Assembly: GCA_029219285.1 (NCBI GenBank)
Contig: JAQXTC010000254.1
Location: 1 to 37,420, forward strand
Direction: 5' to 3'
From: Clostridiaceae bacterium
GTDB taxonomy: Bacteria; Bacillota; Clostridia; Clostridiales; Clostridiaceae
Length of the DNA: 37,420 nucleotides
The position numbers were made by a program, and so were the translations under genes. This document shows positions 28,156-37,420 of this stretch, piece after piece. The first letter of the stretch is position 1; every line of letters begins with the position of its first letter. The notes below the pieces were generated by a model. The model did not search any database, had not been told where the DNA came from, and worked only from the letters and a program-made list of their open reading frames with translations.

Positions 28156-28611
28156 TTAAAACAATGTAGTTATATAATAAATAATTCCTACTATTACCGA
28201 TGATCCTATTCCATATACAAGTACTGGTCCTGCTATGGTAAACATTTTTGCTGCCACCCCAAAAATAAACCCTTCTTTTTTAAACTCTATTGCTGGTGAA
28301 ACCATGGCATTAGAGAACCCTGTTATAGGTACTACTGTACCCGCTCCTGCTACATTAGCTAACTTAGCATATATTCCAAGACCAGTTAAAAGTGCTCCTA
28401 AAAATACCATTATTACCGAAGTTATAGCTGAAATACTTTCTTTAGAAAAATCATATTTACTTAATATATTCATAATTATTTGTCCAATTGTACATATTGA
28501 ACCCCCAACAATAAATGCCATGATACAATCTTTAAGTATCTTAGGTTTAGGTTGAATCTCTTTAGTCAATTCTTGAAATTTATCTTGTATTTTTTTATCC
28601 TTAACCATCAA
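28156..28611 (-). CDS. spoVAC: Stage V sporulation protein AC
   Basis: 151 aa; CIMAFIVGGSICTIGQI, GIYAKLANVAGAGTVVPITGFSNAMVSPAIEFKKEG. Confidence 0.95.
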   Translation of the reverse strand: MMVKDKKIQDKFQELTKEIQPKPKILKDCIMAFIVGGSICTIGQIIMNILSKYDFSKESISAITSVIMVFLGALLTGLGIYAKLANVAGAGTVVPITGFSNAMVSPAIEFKKEGFIFGVAAKMFTIAGPVLVYGIGSSVIVGIIYYITTLF

Positions 28612-28778
28612 TTCACACTCTCCTTTTAATAATTCTAATTATAGTATCTGCAAAAGTTAAATCCTAACACTGGAAATTTTAGCTATATAGTTATAAGATG
28701 TGATTAATATATTTTTTTATGGTATTATATATTTATAAGAAAAATTTTTACTTTTTTTAGGATATAAGGTGATAATTA

Positions 28779-29942
28779 ATGAAAAAAATAAGTTTTACAA
28801 TATTAATGTGTTTGATTATTTCAAACATATTCCCAACATACATTAGTGCTGACGATTTACAAAACAGCAAAGATCAACTTAGCCAAGTATCAAGTAAATT
28901 ATCTGAATTAAATAATGAATTAAAACAAACTGAAAAACAAATATTTTCATTAAATGAATCTATAAAAAATAATGAAGATAAAATTGAAGAAACTAATGCT
29001 GAAATTAAAGCAAATGAAAAAGAAATTTTAAGTCTACAAAAGGATATAGACCAAAGTAATGAATTGCTTTCAAAAAGATTGAGAGAAATGTATAAAACAG
29101 ATGCTTATAAAGGAACTACTTATCTAGAATTTTTATTTAAATCTACTAGTCTTAACGATTTTTTCTCAAGAGTTAATGCTTGTGATGTAATAATAAAAAA
29201 AGATGAAAATGCCATTAATGAAATTAAAGATAAAGTTTCTGAGTTAAATTCAGTTACTGATGAGATTAATACAAAAAAGGACAAGCTTCTTGCACTAAAT
29301 GATTCTATAAAAACTGACTTATCTAAAGTTAAAGAAAAAGAAGCATCTTTAAATCAACTAAAAAAAGAACTTACTGAAGAACAGTCAAAATTAACTTCTG
29401 TTATAGAAGAAAATGAAAACAAACTTGTTAGTCATTCAATTTCAATTATAAATTCAAATAATTCATCTATAAATGAACTAACTTCTTCAGTTGAAAACTT
29501 AAAAGGCCTACTACCACAAATATCAACATCTTCAGTTATTAAAAAAGTAAATGATGCAATTGCTACTGGTGAAGATAAAATCAATAAACTAAAGGCTAGT
29601 AACCCTGAAGTTTCAACCAACTTAAATCAAAGTCCAATTGATTTAGCAAAAAAAACATTAACCCTTGAAGCTACTGCATATTATGGTGGTACTTTAACTT
29701 GCACTGGAACTATTCCTGTAAGAATACCTGGTGGGTTAAGTACAGTTGCTGTTGATCCAAATGTTATTCCTTTAGGTTCAAAAGTTTATGTAGATGGTTA
29801 TGGTTATGCTGTCGCAGCTGATACAGGAGGCGACATTAAAGGAAATAGAATTGATTTATATATGAATAGCAGTGATGATTGTTATGCTTTTGGTAGAAGA
29901 AGTGTAACAGTTTATATTATTGCTTATCCTAATGAATGGTAG
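28779..29942 (+). CDS. Secreted coiled-coil (CwlO/PcsB-like) plus C-terminal 3D-domain protein
   Basis: 387 aa; signal peptide, long coiled coil, then TLEATAYYGGTLTCTGTIPVRIPGGLSTVAVDPNVIPLGSKVYVDGYGYAVAADTGGDIKGNRIDLYM (3D domain). Confidence 0.9.
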   Translation: MKKISFTILMCLIISNIFPTYISADDLQNSKDQLSQVSSKLSELNNELKQTEKQIFSLNESIKNNEDKIEETNAEIKANEKEILSLQKDIDQSNELLSKRLREMYKTDAYKGTTYLEFLFKSTSLNDFFSRVNACDVIIKKDENAINEIKDKVSELNSVTDEINTKKDKLLALNDSIKTDLSKVKEKEASLNQLKKELTEEQSKLTSVIEENENKLVSHSISIINSNNSSINELTSSVENLKGLLPQISTSSVIKKVNDAIATGEDKINKLKASNPEVSTNLNQSPIDLAKKTLTLEATAYYGGTLTCTGTIPVRIPGGLSTVAVDPNVIPLGSKVYVDGYGYAVAADTGGDIKGNRIDLYMNSSDDCYAFGRRSVTVYIIAYPNEW

Positions 29943-29957
29943 GCTATTATATTCCTC

Positions 29958-29993
29958 TAAAAACAACTAGATTTTCATTTCTAGTTGTTTTTA
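29958..29993 (+). terminator. Terminator after the 3D-domain gene
   Basis: TAAAAACAACTAGA/TCTAGTTGTTTTTA stem followed by TATTTTTG. Confidence 0.8.
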
Positions 29994-30088
29994 TATTTTT
30001 GTTAATTAATACAGTGGAAAAATTTATATTTTTTTCGTATAATTGTAATTGTTAACAAGTACTAAATGGTATCTGGAGGGGATTTTGG

Positions 30089-31816
30089 GTGAAAAGTTTA
30101 AAACAAAAATTTATTCTTATATTTACTGTAATGTTTTCAATAGTTTTGATGATAATTAGTCTTTTTTGTTATTATGAATGTAAAGGTTATATGCAATCTT
30201 TGGCTGAATCAAATTTAAATACAAAATTATCTGGTGATTCTAATTCCTTTAGGTCTCTCATTAATGCAAGTTTTGGTCAATTAACCTTAAAAGATGGTGA
30301 ATTATTAAGCAATAATAAAAGTATAGCTAATAATTTTTCTGTTGTAGATAAAATCACAAAAGATCTTGGGGATTATGCATCTATATTTGTAAAACGCGGT
30401 GATGACTTTGTAAGAATATCTTCAAACATCAAGGATGAAAGTGGAAATAGAGCTATAAATGTTTCTTTAGACCATTCATCAGAAGCATATAAATCATTAA
30501 TGAATGGTGATACATATATTGGTGAGCAGAATATTTTAAATGAAACTTATAAAACTATGTATGTACCAATTAAATCAGGAAATATTACTGTAGGAGCTAC
30601 TTTTGTTGGAATTCAAAAGTCATTTGCAGATGAAGAAATAAAATCTAGTTTAAAAAGTTTTCAAATTAATTTCGTTATTTTATCTTTAATTTTTATATTA
30701 TTGACTATTATTACTACTATATTAATATCTAAAAGATTGACTAAAAGCTTAATTTCAATAAATCAATACTTTACTAGATTAGAAAATTTAGATATTACTC
30801 AAGAAGTTCCAAAAGAAACACTAAAATTAAAGGATGAAATAGGCAATATTGCTCGTGCTGCAAATAATGTAGTATTAAATCTTAGAAATTTCATCATTGA
30901 AACAAATAATTTGGCTTCCAATGTTACAAACTATTCAAAAAATTTGTTAACTAATATGAATCAAGTCAATTCTACTGCTAATGATATTTCTAATATAGTT
31001 GTACAAATAGCAGATAGTGCTACTCAACAAGCCAGAGACACTCAAGGTGGTGCAAATAAGGTTTCAGATCTTGGAAATGGTATAGAGAATAATATAAGCA
31101 ATATGACTTCATTTAATAATGCCATTAAAGATGTAGAAGATTATAAAGATCAAGGTCTTTCAATGGTTGCTAACTTAAAGAATCAAAGTACAGCAACAAG
31201 TAATGCCATAGATAATATAAATGATGTCATATTAAATACAAATAACAAGGCAAAAGAAATTGCTGCATCTAGCCAAATGATTAAAGATATAGCAGAACAA
31301 ACTAATCTCTTAGCATTAAACGCAGCCATTGAAGCTGCTCGAGCTGGTGAAGATGGTAAAGGTTTTGCTGTAGTAGCCGAAGAAATACGAAAGCTTGCAG
31401 AACAATCAAATAAATTTACTGAAGATATAGAAAAAACAATAAATGATCTGACATCTAGAACAGAATCTGCAGTAAACACAATGAAAGAAGTACGTAACAT
31501 AATAGCTAATCAGACAATAAGTGTAACTGAAACTTCCAACAAATTTGATGGTATTTCAAATGCTATTGAAAATACTATATTAACTGTAAACTCTCTTAAT
31601 AAAACAAGTGATGAAATGAATGATCAAAAAAACATATTAATATCTATCATGGAAAATCTCGCTGCCATTGCCGAAGAGAACGCTGCTTCCACAGAAGAAG
31701 TTGCTGCTTCAATTGAAGAACAAACTGCTTCAATATCTGAATTTAATAATTCTGTTTCAAAACTTTCAGAACTTGCTTCCGAGCTTAAAGATAACATTAA
31801 CAAATTTAAATATTAA
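30089..31816 (+). CDS. Methyl-accepting chemotaxis protein with periplasmic Cache-like sensor
   Basis: 575 aa; GTG start with ggagggg SD; two TM segments, HAMP, and hairpin tip [39 protein letters not shown]. Confidence 0.95.
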   Translation: MKSLKQKFILIFTVMFSIVLMIISLFCYYECKGYMQSLAESNLNTKLSGDSNSFRSLINASFGQLTLKDGELLSNNKSIANNFSVVDKITKDLGDYASIFVKRGDDFVRISSNIKDESGNRAINVSLDHSSEAYKSLMNGDTYIGEQNILNETYKTMYVPIKSGNITVGATFVGIQKSFADEEIKSSLKSFQINFVILSLIFILLTIITTILISKRLTKSLISINQYFTRLENLDITQEVPKETLKLKDEIGNIARAANNVVLNLRNFIIETNNLASNVTNYSKNLLTNMNQVNSTANDISNIVVQIADSATQQARDTQGGANKVSDLGNGIENNISNMTSFNNAIKDVEDYKDQGLSMVANLKNQSTATSNAIDNINDVILNTNNKAKEIAASSQMIKDIAEQTNLLALNAAIEAARAGEDGKGFAVVAEEIRKLAEQSNKFTEDIEKTINDLTSRTESAVNTMKEVRNIIANQTISVTETSNKFDGISNAIENTILTVNSLNKTSDEMNDQKNILISIMENLAAIAEENAASTEEVAASIEEQTASISEFNNSVSKLSELASELKDNINKFKY

Positions 31817-31820
31817 AAAA

Positions 31821-31854
31821 GATGAACTCAAGTAAATTAATACTTGGGTTCATC
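31821..31854 (+). terminator. Terminator after the MCP gene (possibly bidirectional with sigF)
   Basis: GATGAACTCAAGTA-aattaa-TACTTGGGTTCATC followed by TTTTTA. Confidence 0.8.
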
Positions 31855-31880
31855 TTTTTATACCATAGCTAAAATATCCC

Positions 31881-32645
31881 CTATTCTTTAAGTTTTTCTC
31901 TCATAAGAAGTAATACCTTTTTCTCAATTCTCGATACTTGTACTTGGCTAATTCCTAAAATTTTTGCAACTTGAACTTGAGTTTTATCTTTAAAATATCT
32001 AAGCATTATTATTTGTCTAGATTTATCATCAAGACTTCTTAATGCTTCCTTTAATGCTATTTTATCTACCATATCATCATCATCCACACCTTTTTCACTT
32101 AACTTATCTATAAGAAGTACAGGTGCTCCATCATCTTGATGAATTGTATCTTGCAGATACTGAAGACTGGATGAAGATTCTAACGCAAATACTATATCTT
32201 CTTTGTCTATCCCTGAATGCTCTGATAATTCTTCAATAGAAGGTTCTCTATTAAACTTTTTTGTCAATTCCTCTTTATCATAATGTATTCTTCTTGCGAG
32301 ACTCTTAGTATTTCTACTTACTTTTATCATTCCATCATCTCTTAAAAATCTTTTTATTTCCCCCATAATCATTGGGACAGCGTAAGTAGAAAATTTAACA
32401 TTATAACTTGAATCAAAATTCTTTATTGCTTTTACTAGCCCAATACAGCCTATCTGAAAAATATCTTCATAATCATATCCTCTATTTAAAAATTTTTTAC
32501 TCAAAGAAGATACCAATGGAAGATTTATTTCAATTAATCTATTCATAGCATTTTCATCACCATCTTTTGCTAGTGGAAGTAATTCTGAATTATCGTCGTA
32601 ATTATATTCCTCTCTTCTAAAATTCCCTTTATTCATACCCTTCAC
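31881..32645 (-). CDS. sigF: Sporulation sigma factor SigF
   Basis: 254 aa; sigma-70 regions YDYEDIFQIGCIGLVKAIKNFD, KFSTYAVPMIMGEIKRFLRDDG; true start perhaps ATG at 32636 (ORF track starts at GTG). Confidence 0.95.
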   Translation of the reverse strand: MKGMNKGNFRREEYNYDDNSELLPLAKDGDENAMNRLIEINLPLVSSLSKKFLNRGYDYEDIFQIGCIGLVKAIKNFDSSYNVKFSTYAVPMIMGEIKRFLRDDGMIKVSRNTKSLARRIHYDKEELTKKFNREPSIEELSEHSGIDKEDIVFALESSSSLQYLQDTIHQDDGAPVLLIDKLSEKGVDDDDMVDKIALKEALRSLDDKSRQIIMLRYFKDKTQVQVAKILGISQVQVSRIEKKVLLLMREKLKE

Positions 32646-33077
32646 CTAACTTACTGAAACAAATTTCTTCTTTAATACTATCTTTGTACCTTCTCCCTCT
32701 TTACTAAAAACCTCCATACTATCCATGAATGTTTCCATTACAGTGAAACCCATGCCTGATCTTTCTAAATCCGGTCTTGATGTATATAATGGTTCCTTTG
32801 CCTTTTCTATATCTCTTATACCATTCCCCTTATCTGTAACTATAATAGTAACTTCATTTTTCACTAAAGATGCTTCTATAGTAACAATTCCATTCTCTTT
32901 TCCTTCATATCCATGGATAATTGAATTTGTAACAGCCTCTGATACAGCTGTTTTTACATCTGTTAATTCATCTATAGTAGGATCAATTTGTGATATAAAT
33001 GCAGCAACAGCCACCCTTGCAAATCCCTCATTTTGGGATCTACTTTCAAATTCAATTTTCACTTTATTATCATACAT
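32646..33077 (-). CDS. spoIIAB: Anti-sigma F factor SpoIIAB
   Basis: ORF track starts at 33092; ATG at 33077 ([22 protein letters not shown]) has SD ggagggg. GHKL kinase motifs [32 protein letters not shown]. Confidence 0.94.
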   Translation of the reverse strand: MYDNKVKIEFESRSQNEGFARVAVAAFISQIDPTIDELTDVKTAVSEAVTNSIIHGYEGKENGIVTIEASLVKNEVTIIVTDKGNGIRDIEKAKEPLYTSRPDLERSGMGFTVMETFMDSMEVFSKEGEGTKIVLKKKFVSVS

Positions 33078-33091
33078 GTTAAACCCCTCCA

Positions 33092-33427
33092 TTAGATGCT
33101 TTTTAATGCATCTTGTACGTTATTATAAATACCAATCATCTTAAATAAACCTGATAGTTCAAAAACTCTTCGTACTCCTTTATTAATATTAGTAATGCAT
33201 AGTTTCCCTCCAGTTGCATTCATCTTTTTATATCTTCCAACTACTACTCCAATACCCGAACTATCCATAAATGTGACTCCATTGAAATTCATAATTAACT
33301 TTTTTATATTATCTCTATCTATTCTATCGTCAATTCTTACCCTAACTTCTTCAGAACTATGATGATCTAATTCTCCACTTAAATCCACAAGAAGTTTATC
33401 CTCCATATTCTCAAATCTAAGATACAT
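33092..33427 (-). CDS. spoIIAA: Anti-sigma F factor antagonist SpoIIAA
   Basis: 111 aa STAS domain; [24 protein letters not shown] phosphoserine motif. Confidence 0.95.
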   Translation of the reverse strand: MYLRFENMEDKLLVDLSGELDHHSSEEVRVRIDDRIDRDNIKKLIMNFNGVTFMDSSGIGVVVGRYKKMNATGGKLCITNINKGVRRVFELSGLFKMIGIYNNVQDALKSI

Positions 33428-33560
33428 ATTATGTCACCCAAAGGTATAACCTAAGGATCTTCACCTCCCTTTTTTCTTTTCCCATATTTTAACATATTTT
33501 CATTGAACTAGTCAAATATTATATATGTTTATTAAAAAACATAATTTTTATTGTAAAAAA

Positions 33561-33598
33561 TAAAACGAAGTATAATACTAATATCATACTTCGTTTTA
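33561..33598 (-). terminator. Terminator of the Lon-like protease gene
   Basis: TAAAACGAAGTAT/ATACTTCGTTTTA stem; on minus followed by TTTTTTAC. Confidence 0.8.
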
Positions 33599-33607
33599 TT
33601 TTTAACT

Positions 33608-35899
33608 TTACTTTTTCTTATATTTAAGCACTTCCACATTAATTGTATTGAAAAAATCTTCTATTGTAGTTTGATCATCAAGCATCATTAAGTCAATGGC
33701 ATCATCTAATGTATCCATTGTATATATATGAAACTGCCCTGCCTTTACTGCTTCCTCAACTTCTGGCTTTAATATAAGATCATCTTTATTTAATGAAGGA
33801 ATTAATACTCCATGACTAATATTACTATTCATAAGCTTACATGTTTTGAAAAATCCCTCAATTTTTTCATTTACTCCTCCAATTGGTTGAACTTCTCCAA
33901 ATTGATTTATAGATCCTGTAATAGCAATATCTTGCCTAATAGCTTTTTTACTTAATGCTGATAAAATACTTAACATTTCAGCTACGGATGCACTATCACC
34001 ATCAATCATTCCATAAGTTTGTTCAAAGCTCAAATTAAAATTAATAGGTAATTTTTCATATGGACTTATTAAATTACTTAGAAGACCACTTAATATATTA
34101 ATAGATTTTTCATGGATATTGCCAGACAAATTACTTTCCTTTTGAACATCTATTATTTTACCTTCACCTTTACATGCTATACAGGTGACTCGCATAGGTT
34201 TTCCAAAAGTATAGTATCCTGAACTTAATACAGCAAGACCATTAATACTTCCAACTTTTCTTCCTTCTAAAGATAATAAAATTTTTTTCTCCTTATACAC
34301 TTCCATTATCTCTTTTTCAATTAGTTCCTCTTCATATGCTACATTAATTATATCTGTACATCCAATAGATTTTCTTCCCATGTTTTGCATTTCATTTTTT
34401 GCAAGGACTAATAGTCTATCCACATGTTTAGCTGAAATATTAACCTTATTTCTACTACTAGCTATTCTAGATAAATATTTAATTATTTCCTTTATAGCAT
34501 CATCATCTATATTATTAAAATTAAGTTTTTGAGCTCTTTCAAGGACAAAATTTTTCAATGCATTTGTTGTTATATCTTTATGATTAACCACTGTTGAAAT
34601 TTCAACTCTTAGAGGGAATAATTTCTTGAAATCTTCGTCCCTCTCATACAAGATATCATAACTTTCATAATCACCTATCAAGATAACTTTAACACCAACA
34701 GGTATAGACTTAGGTTTTAATCCATTTATAGATAGTATATCTAAATAATTTTTACTAGAATCAATGCTAACCTTTCCTGTCATTAATGTTTTCTTTAAAT
34801 AATAATAGCTATAATTATTCATTATTAAATGACTTAATCTTATTATTATACAGCCGCCATTTGCAAGTAATAATGATCCTGGCGTTATCAATGATAAATT
34901 ACTTGAATAAGCCCCATTATGATTTTCATATTCTATATTTCCTATTAAATCAATCACATTTGGATCTTCTTCATATATTACTCTAGGATGCTTATATTCT
35001 GAATTATCTACCAAAACAGATACCTGAAATCTATCTAGAAAATCATTAATTACTGCTTCATCATCATCAACATTAATTGAATAAGAATCAACAAGACCTT
35101 TTTCAATATTAAAAAATAGTCTTTCTAAATATTCATATGCTTCATCTTCTGTAATAAAATCTAAAAGACAATCTTCCTTTTCTACTTCTAATTCAACATC
35201 TAAATATTCAGTATAGATTTCTTTTAGTTTTTTCATAGATGAAATTTCTAAATCCTTAAGTTTTTCTAATACTGATTCAGCCTCTTTTTTTAGTTTTCCA
35301 GCCCTTTTTATAATATCATCTTTTAAGTTTTCAGAAAGATTATCGTATTCTTTTTCTGTCATCGCTTCTCCTTCCTTTATAGGAATAAACGCAAATCCAC
35401 CTGTAGTTGCCTTAACATCAAAACCTTCATTTTTTGACAAATCCATCAATTCACCTATATACTTACTTCTTTTATTGTGAATTTCTTCAATGATATTATC
35501 TTTTTCTGAATCTGATGAAGTATTATAAAATTCCATAGCTACATCATAATAACTATTTTTTATATTCTCTACAGTTTCCTTTAATTTCTTCCCCATGCCA
35601 TTCTTTAAAAACAGTGCTTCAGGTCTTTTAAAATCTTCAACAGTAACATAACAAATATCTTTAGGTGCCTCTGCATCTTTATACTGCTCTTCAATTAAAG
35701 TCTTTAACTTTTCTACTTTTTCTTTTGAAAATGAGTCTATTAAATATAAATTGTAGCCTTCTTCATTAATGCTTATGGCTCGCTTTATTTTCTTATATTC
35801 AGAGATTATTTGAGGTATATCCTTAAGATTAGTTTCTCCATCCCCCTCATTTAGATCAATATTAAATAATATTTCATTAGGAGTTAACTCTCTCTTCAT
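33608..35899 (-). CDS. Lon-like (LonB/AAA_32-type) serine protease
   Basis: 763 aa; C-terminal Lon protease SK dyad (DGDSASVAEMLSILSAL; GGVNEKIEGFF), PVGVKVILIGDYESYDILYERDEDFKKLFPLRVEI core; N-terminal ATPase motifs divergent. Confidence 0.9.
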   Translation of the reverse strand: MKRELTPNEILFNIDLNEGDGETNLKDIPQIISEYKKIKRAISINEEGYNLYLIDSFSKEKVEKLKTLIEEQYKDAEAPKDICYVTVEDFKRPEALFLKNGMGKKLKETVENIKNSYYDVAMEFYNTSSDSEKDNIIEEIHNKRSKYIGELMDLSKNEGFDVKATTGGFAFIPIKEGEAMTEKEYDNLSENLKDDIIKRAGKLKKEAESVLEKLKDLEISSMKKLKEIYTEYLDVELEVEKEDCLLDFITEDEAYEYLERLFFNIEKGLVDSYSINVDDDEAVINDFLDRFQVSVLVDNSEYKHPRVIYEEDPNVIDLIGNIEYENHNGAYSSNLSLITPGSLLLANGGCIIIRLSHLIMNNYSYYYLKKTLMTGKVSIDSSKNYLDILSINGLKPKSIPVGVKVILIGDYESYDILYERDEDFKKLFPLRVEISTVVNHKDITTNALKNFVLERAQKLNFNNIDDDAIKEIIKYLSRIASSRNKVNISAKHVDRLLVLAKNEMQNMGRKSIGCTDIINVAYEEELIEKEIMEVYKEKKILLSLEGRKVGSINGLAVLSSGYYTFGKPMRVTCIACKGEGKIIDVQKESNLSGNIHEKSINILSGLLSNLISPYEKLPINFNLSFEQTYGMIDGDSASVAEMLSILSALSKKAIRQDIAITGSINQFGEVQPIGGVNEKIEGFFKTCKLMNSNISHGVLIPSLNKDDLILKPEVEEAVKAGQFHIYTMDTLDDAIDLMMLDDQTTIEDFFNTINVEVLKYKKK

Positions 35900-35945
35900 T
35901 ATTATTACCTACTTCAAAAAACTGTAGATTAACAGTTTTACTCAA
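35877..35945 (-). CDS. Possible 22-aa leader peptide ORF overlapping the start of the Lon-like gene
   Basis: Minus gaggaggggactgcTTGAGTAAA...: strong SD 5 nt from TTG, MSKTVNLQFFEVGNNNEERVNS, stop inside the Lon-like CDS in another frame. Confidence 0.3.
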   Translation of the reverse strand: MSKTVNLQFFEVGNNNEERVNS

Positions 35946-36015
35946 GCAGTCCCCTCCTCACTTTTAGTAATCTACTATATAAGTATTCTTAAGGGACACT
36001 TTTAGATAATACTTT

Positions 36016-37203
36016 TCAAAAAATTTTAAAGTTATTTAAATTTATTTTATCCATTAACTCTTCTACGTCTTTATCTCCTCTACCCGAAAGATTAACAATT
36101 ATATAATCATCTTTATTTAGCTTAGGAGCATACTTAATAGCATATGCTAAAGCATGTGAACTTTCAATTGCAGGTATTATACCTTCTAATTTAGATAAAA
36201 TAGCAAAAGCTTCAATAGCTTCTTCATCCGTACAAGGAACATACTTAGCTCTTCCAATACTTCTTAAATATGCATGTTCTGGACCTACTCCTGGATAATC
36301 AAGTCCTGCTGAAACAGAATATGCTTCCTTTGCAGTACCATCTTCATTAACTAAACATAATGTTTTCATTCCATGAATTATTGTTGTCTTACCAGTTGTC
36401 ATAGTGGCTGCATTCATAGTTGTATCTATTCCTTTTCCTGCAGCTTCAACACCTATAAGTTCTACCTCTTTTTCATAAACAAATTCAGCAAATGCACCAA
36501 TAGCATTACTTCCACCACCTACACACGCTAATATAGCTTTAGGAAGTTTCCCTTCTGCTTCAAGTCCTTGCCTTTTAGATTCTATACTAATTATTTTTTG
36601 AAATTCTTTTACTATAGCTGGATATGGATGTGGTCCTACTGCTGAACCTAAAACGTAAAATGTATCATTTGCATTTTTAACCCACTCTTCTATAGCAACA
36701 TCAACAGCTTCCTTTAGTGTTCTTGTTCCTATAGTAACTGGAACTACTTTTGCACCTAGCAATTTCATTTTAAAAACATTTAATGCCTGCCTTCTAATAT
36801 CTTCTTCTCCCATATAAACTATACATTCCATACCCATCAATGCAGCAATTGTTGCAGTAGCAAGACCATGTTGCCCTGCACCAGTTTCAGCAATAACTTT
36901 TTTCTTGCCCATTCTTTTAGCTAATAACATTTGGCCTAACACATTATTAATCTTGTGCGCCCCTGTATGATTCAAATCTTCCCTCTTTAAATAAATTTTA
37001 CAGCCCCCACAATAATTACTTAATCTTTCTGCATAGTATAATGGATTCTCTCTGCCAACATATTGTTTTAAATAATAGTTATACTCTTTTTTAAATTCAG
37101 GATCATCTTTATACTTTACAAACACCTCTTCTAACTTATTTAAAACTTCTTTCAATTGGTCTGGAACATATTGTCCACCAAATTCACCATAATATTTTTT
37201 CAT
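36016..37203 (-). CDS. trpB: Tryptophan synthase beta chain
   Basis: 395 aa; [29 protein letters not shown] (PLP Lys), [28 protein letters not shown]. Confidence 0.98.
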   Translation of the reverse strand: MKKYYGEFGGQYVPDQLKEVLNKLEEVFVKYKDDPEFKKEYNYYLKQYVGRENPLYYAERLSNYCGGCKIYLKREDLNHTGAHKINNVLGQMLLAKRMGKKKVIAETGAGQHGLATATIAALMGMECIVYMGEEDIRRQALNVFKMKLLGAKVVPVTIGTRTLKEAVDVAIEEWVKNANDTFYVLGSAVGPHPYPAIVKEFQKIISIESKRQGLEAEGKLPKAILACVGGGSNAIGAFAEFVYEKEVELIGVEAAGKGIDTTMNAATMTTGKTTIIHGMKTLCLVNEDGTAKEAYSVSAGLDYPGVGPEHAYLRSIGRAKYVPCTDEEAIEAFAILSKLEGIIPAIESSHALAYAIKYAPKLNKDDYIIVNLSGRGDKDVEELMDKINLNNFKIF

Positions 37204-37229
37204 AATTAATCCCCCAATTCATTAATGTT

Positions 37230-37250
37230 AGTGTAAAGTTTCTTTACACT
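37230..37250. promoter_or_regulatory. Palindrome upstream of trpB (possible operator)
   Basis: AGTGTAAAG-TTT-CTTTACACT, perfect 9-bp arms, 27 nt upstream of the trpB start; no T-tract. Confidence 0.5.
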
Positions 37251-37383
37251 CTTTTCTTAAAAAATATCTATAAAATCATGGTTTCGCGAGTTTTTTTGCA
37301 TAAAAAAACAACGACCCCCTAATTTCTATGTTAAAATTGAATCTCTCAACAAACAAAACTAACTTAGAAAGGTTGTCGTTATT

Positions 37384-37420
37384 GTGGATTCAATTATAAC
37401 TTATTTACTTACATATAATC
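37384..37420 (+). CDS. Start of an ORF truncated by the window edge (possibly a transposase)
   Basis: GTGGATTCAATTATAACTTATTTACTTACATATAAT (M/V-DSIITYLLTYN), SD-like agaaagg 11 nt upstream; open to the end of the window. Confidence 0.35.
   Translation, partial: MDSIITYLLTYN

Noticed and set aside
28235-28555. 106-aa plus-strand ORF
   Set aside because: Antisense to spoVAC, a well supported gene; no independent evidence.
31183-31500. 105-aa minus-strand ORF
   Set aside because: Antisense to the conserved MCP signalling domain.
32725-33144. 139-aa plus-strand ORF
   Set aside because: Antisense to spoIIAB; long only because of codon usage in the real gene.
1-37420. CRISPR array, tRNA, rRNA, prophage or defence island
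   Set aside because: No regularly spaced direct repeats, no tRNA/rRNA signatures and no recognisable nuclease, phage or toxin-antitoxin genes; most of the window is conserved core gene order.

Overview
AT-rich Firmicutes chromosomal segment, Clostridium sensu stricto-like by protein content and gene order. It is mostly core housekeeping and sporulation DNA. Nearly all genes lie on the minus strand: HrcA/CIRCE heat-shock operon (hrcA-grpE-dnaK, with the first bases of dnaJ at the left edge), hemW, a TerB-like protein, lepA, spoIIP, gpr, an epimerase, a large secreted GH13 amylopullulanase, an HscC-type Hsp70 overlapping a giant J-like/TPR protein, holA, a short comEC, a divergent P-type ATPase, spoVAC-spoVAD-spoVAE, spoIIAA-spoIIAB-sigF, a Lon-like protease and a solitary trpB. 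rpsT, a coiled-coil/3D-domain protein and a chemotaxis receptor are on the plus strand. No CRISPR, tRNA or rRNA was recognised. Items most worth a second look: (i) the HscC/J-TPR two-gene chaperone module, whose J-like domain has NPE instead of HPD; (ii) a P-type ATPase with several degraded catalytic motifs; (iii) a Lon-like protease with no recognisable Walker A or B, preceded by a possible attenuator and 22-codon leader ORF; (iv) a ComEC lacking the metallo-beta-lactamase domain; (v) a perfect palindrome upstream of trpB. All assignments come from reading the sequence; no database search was run.
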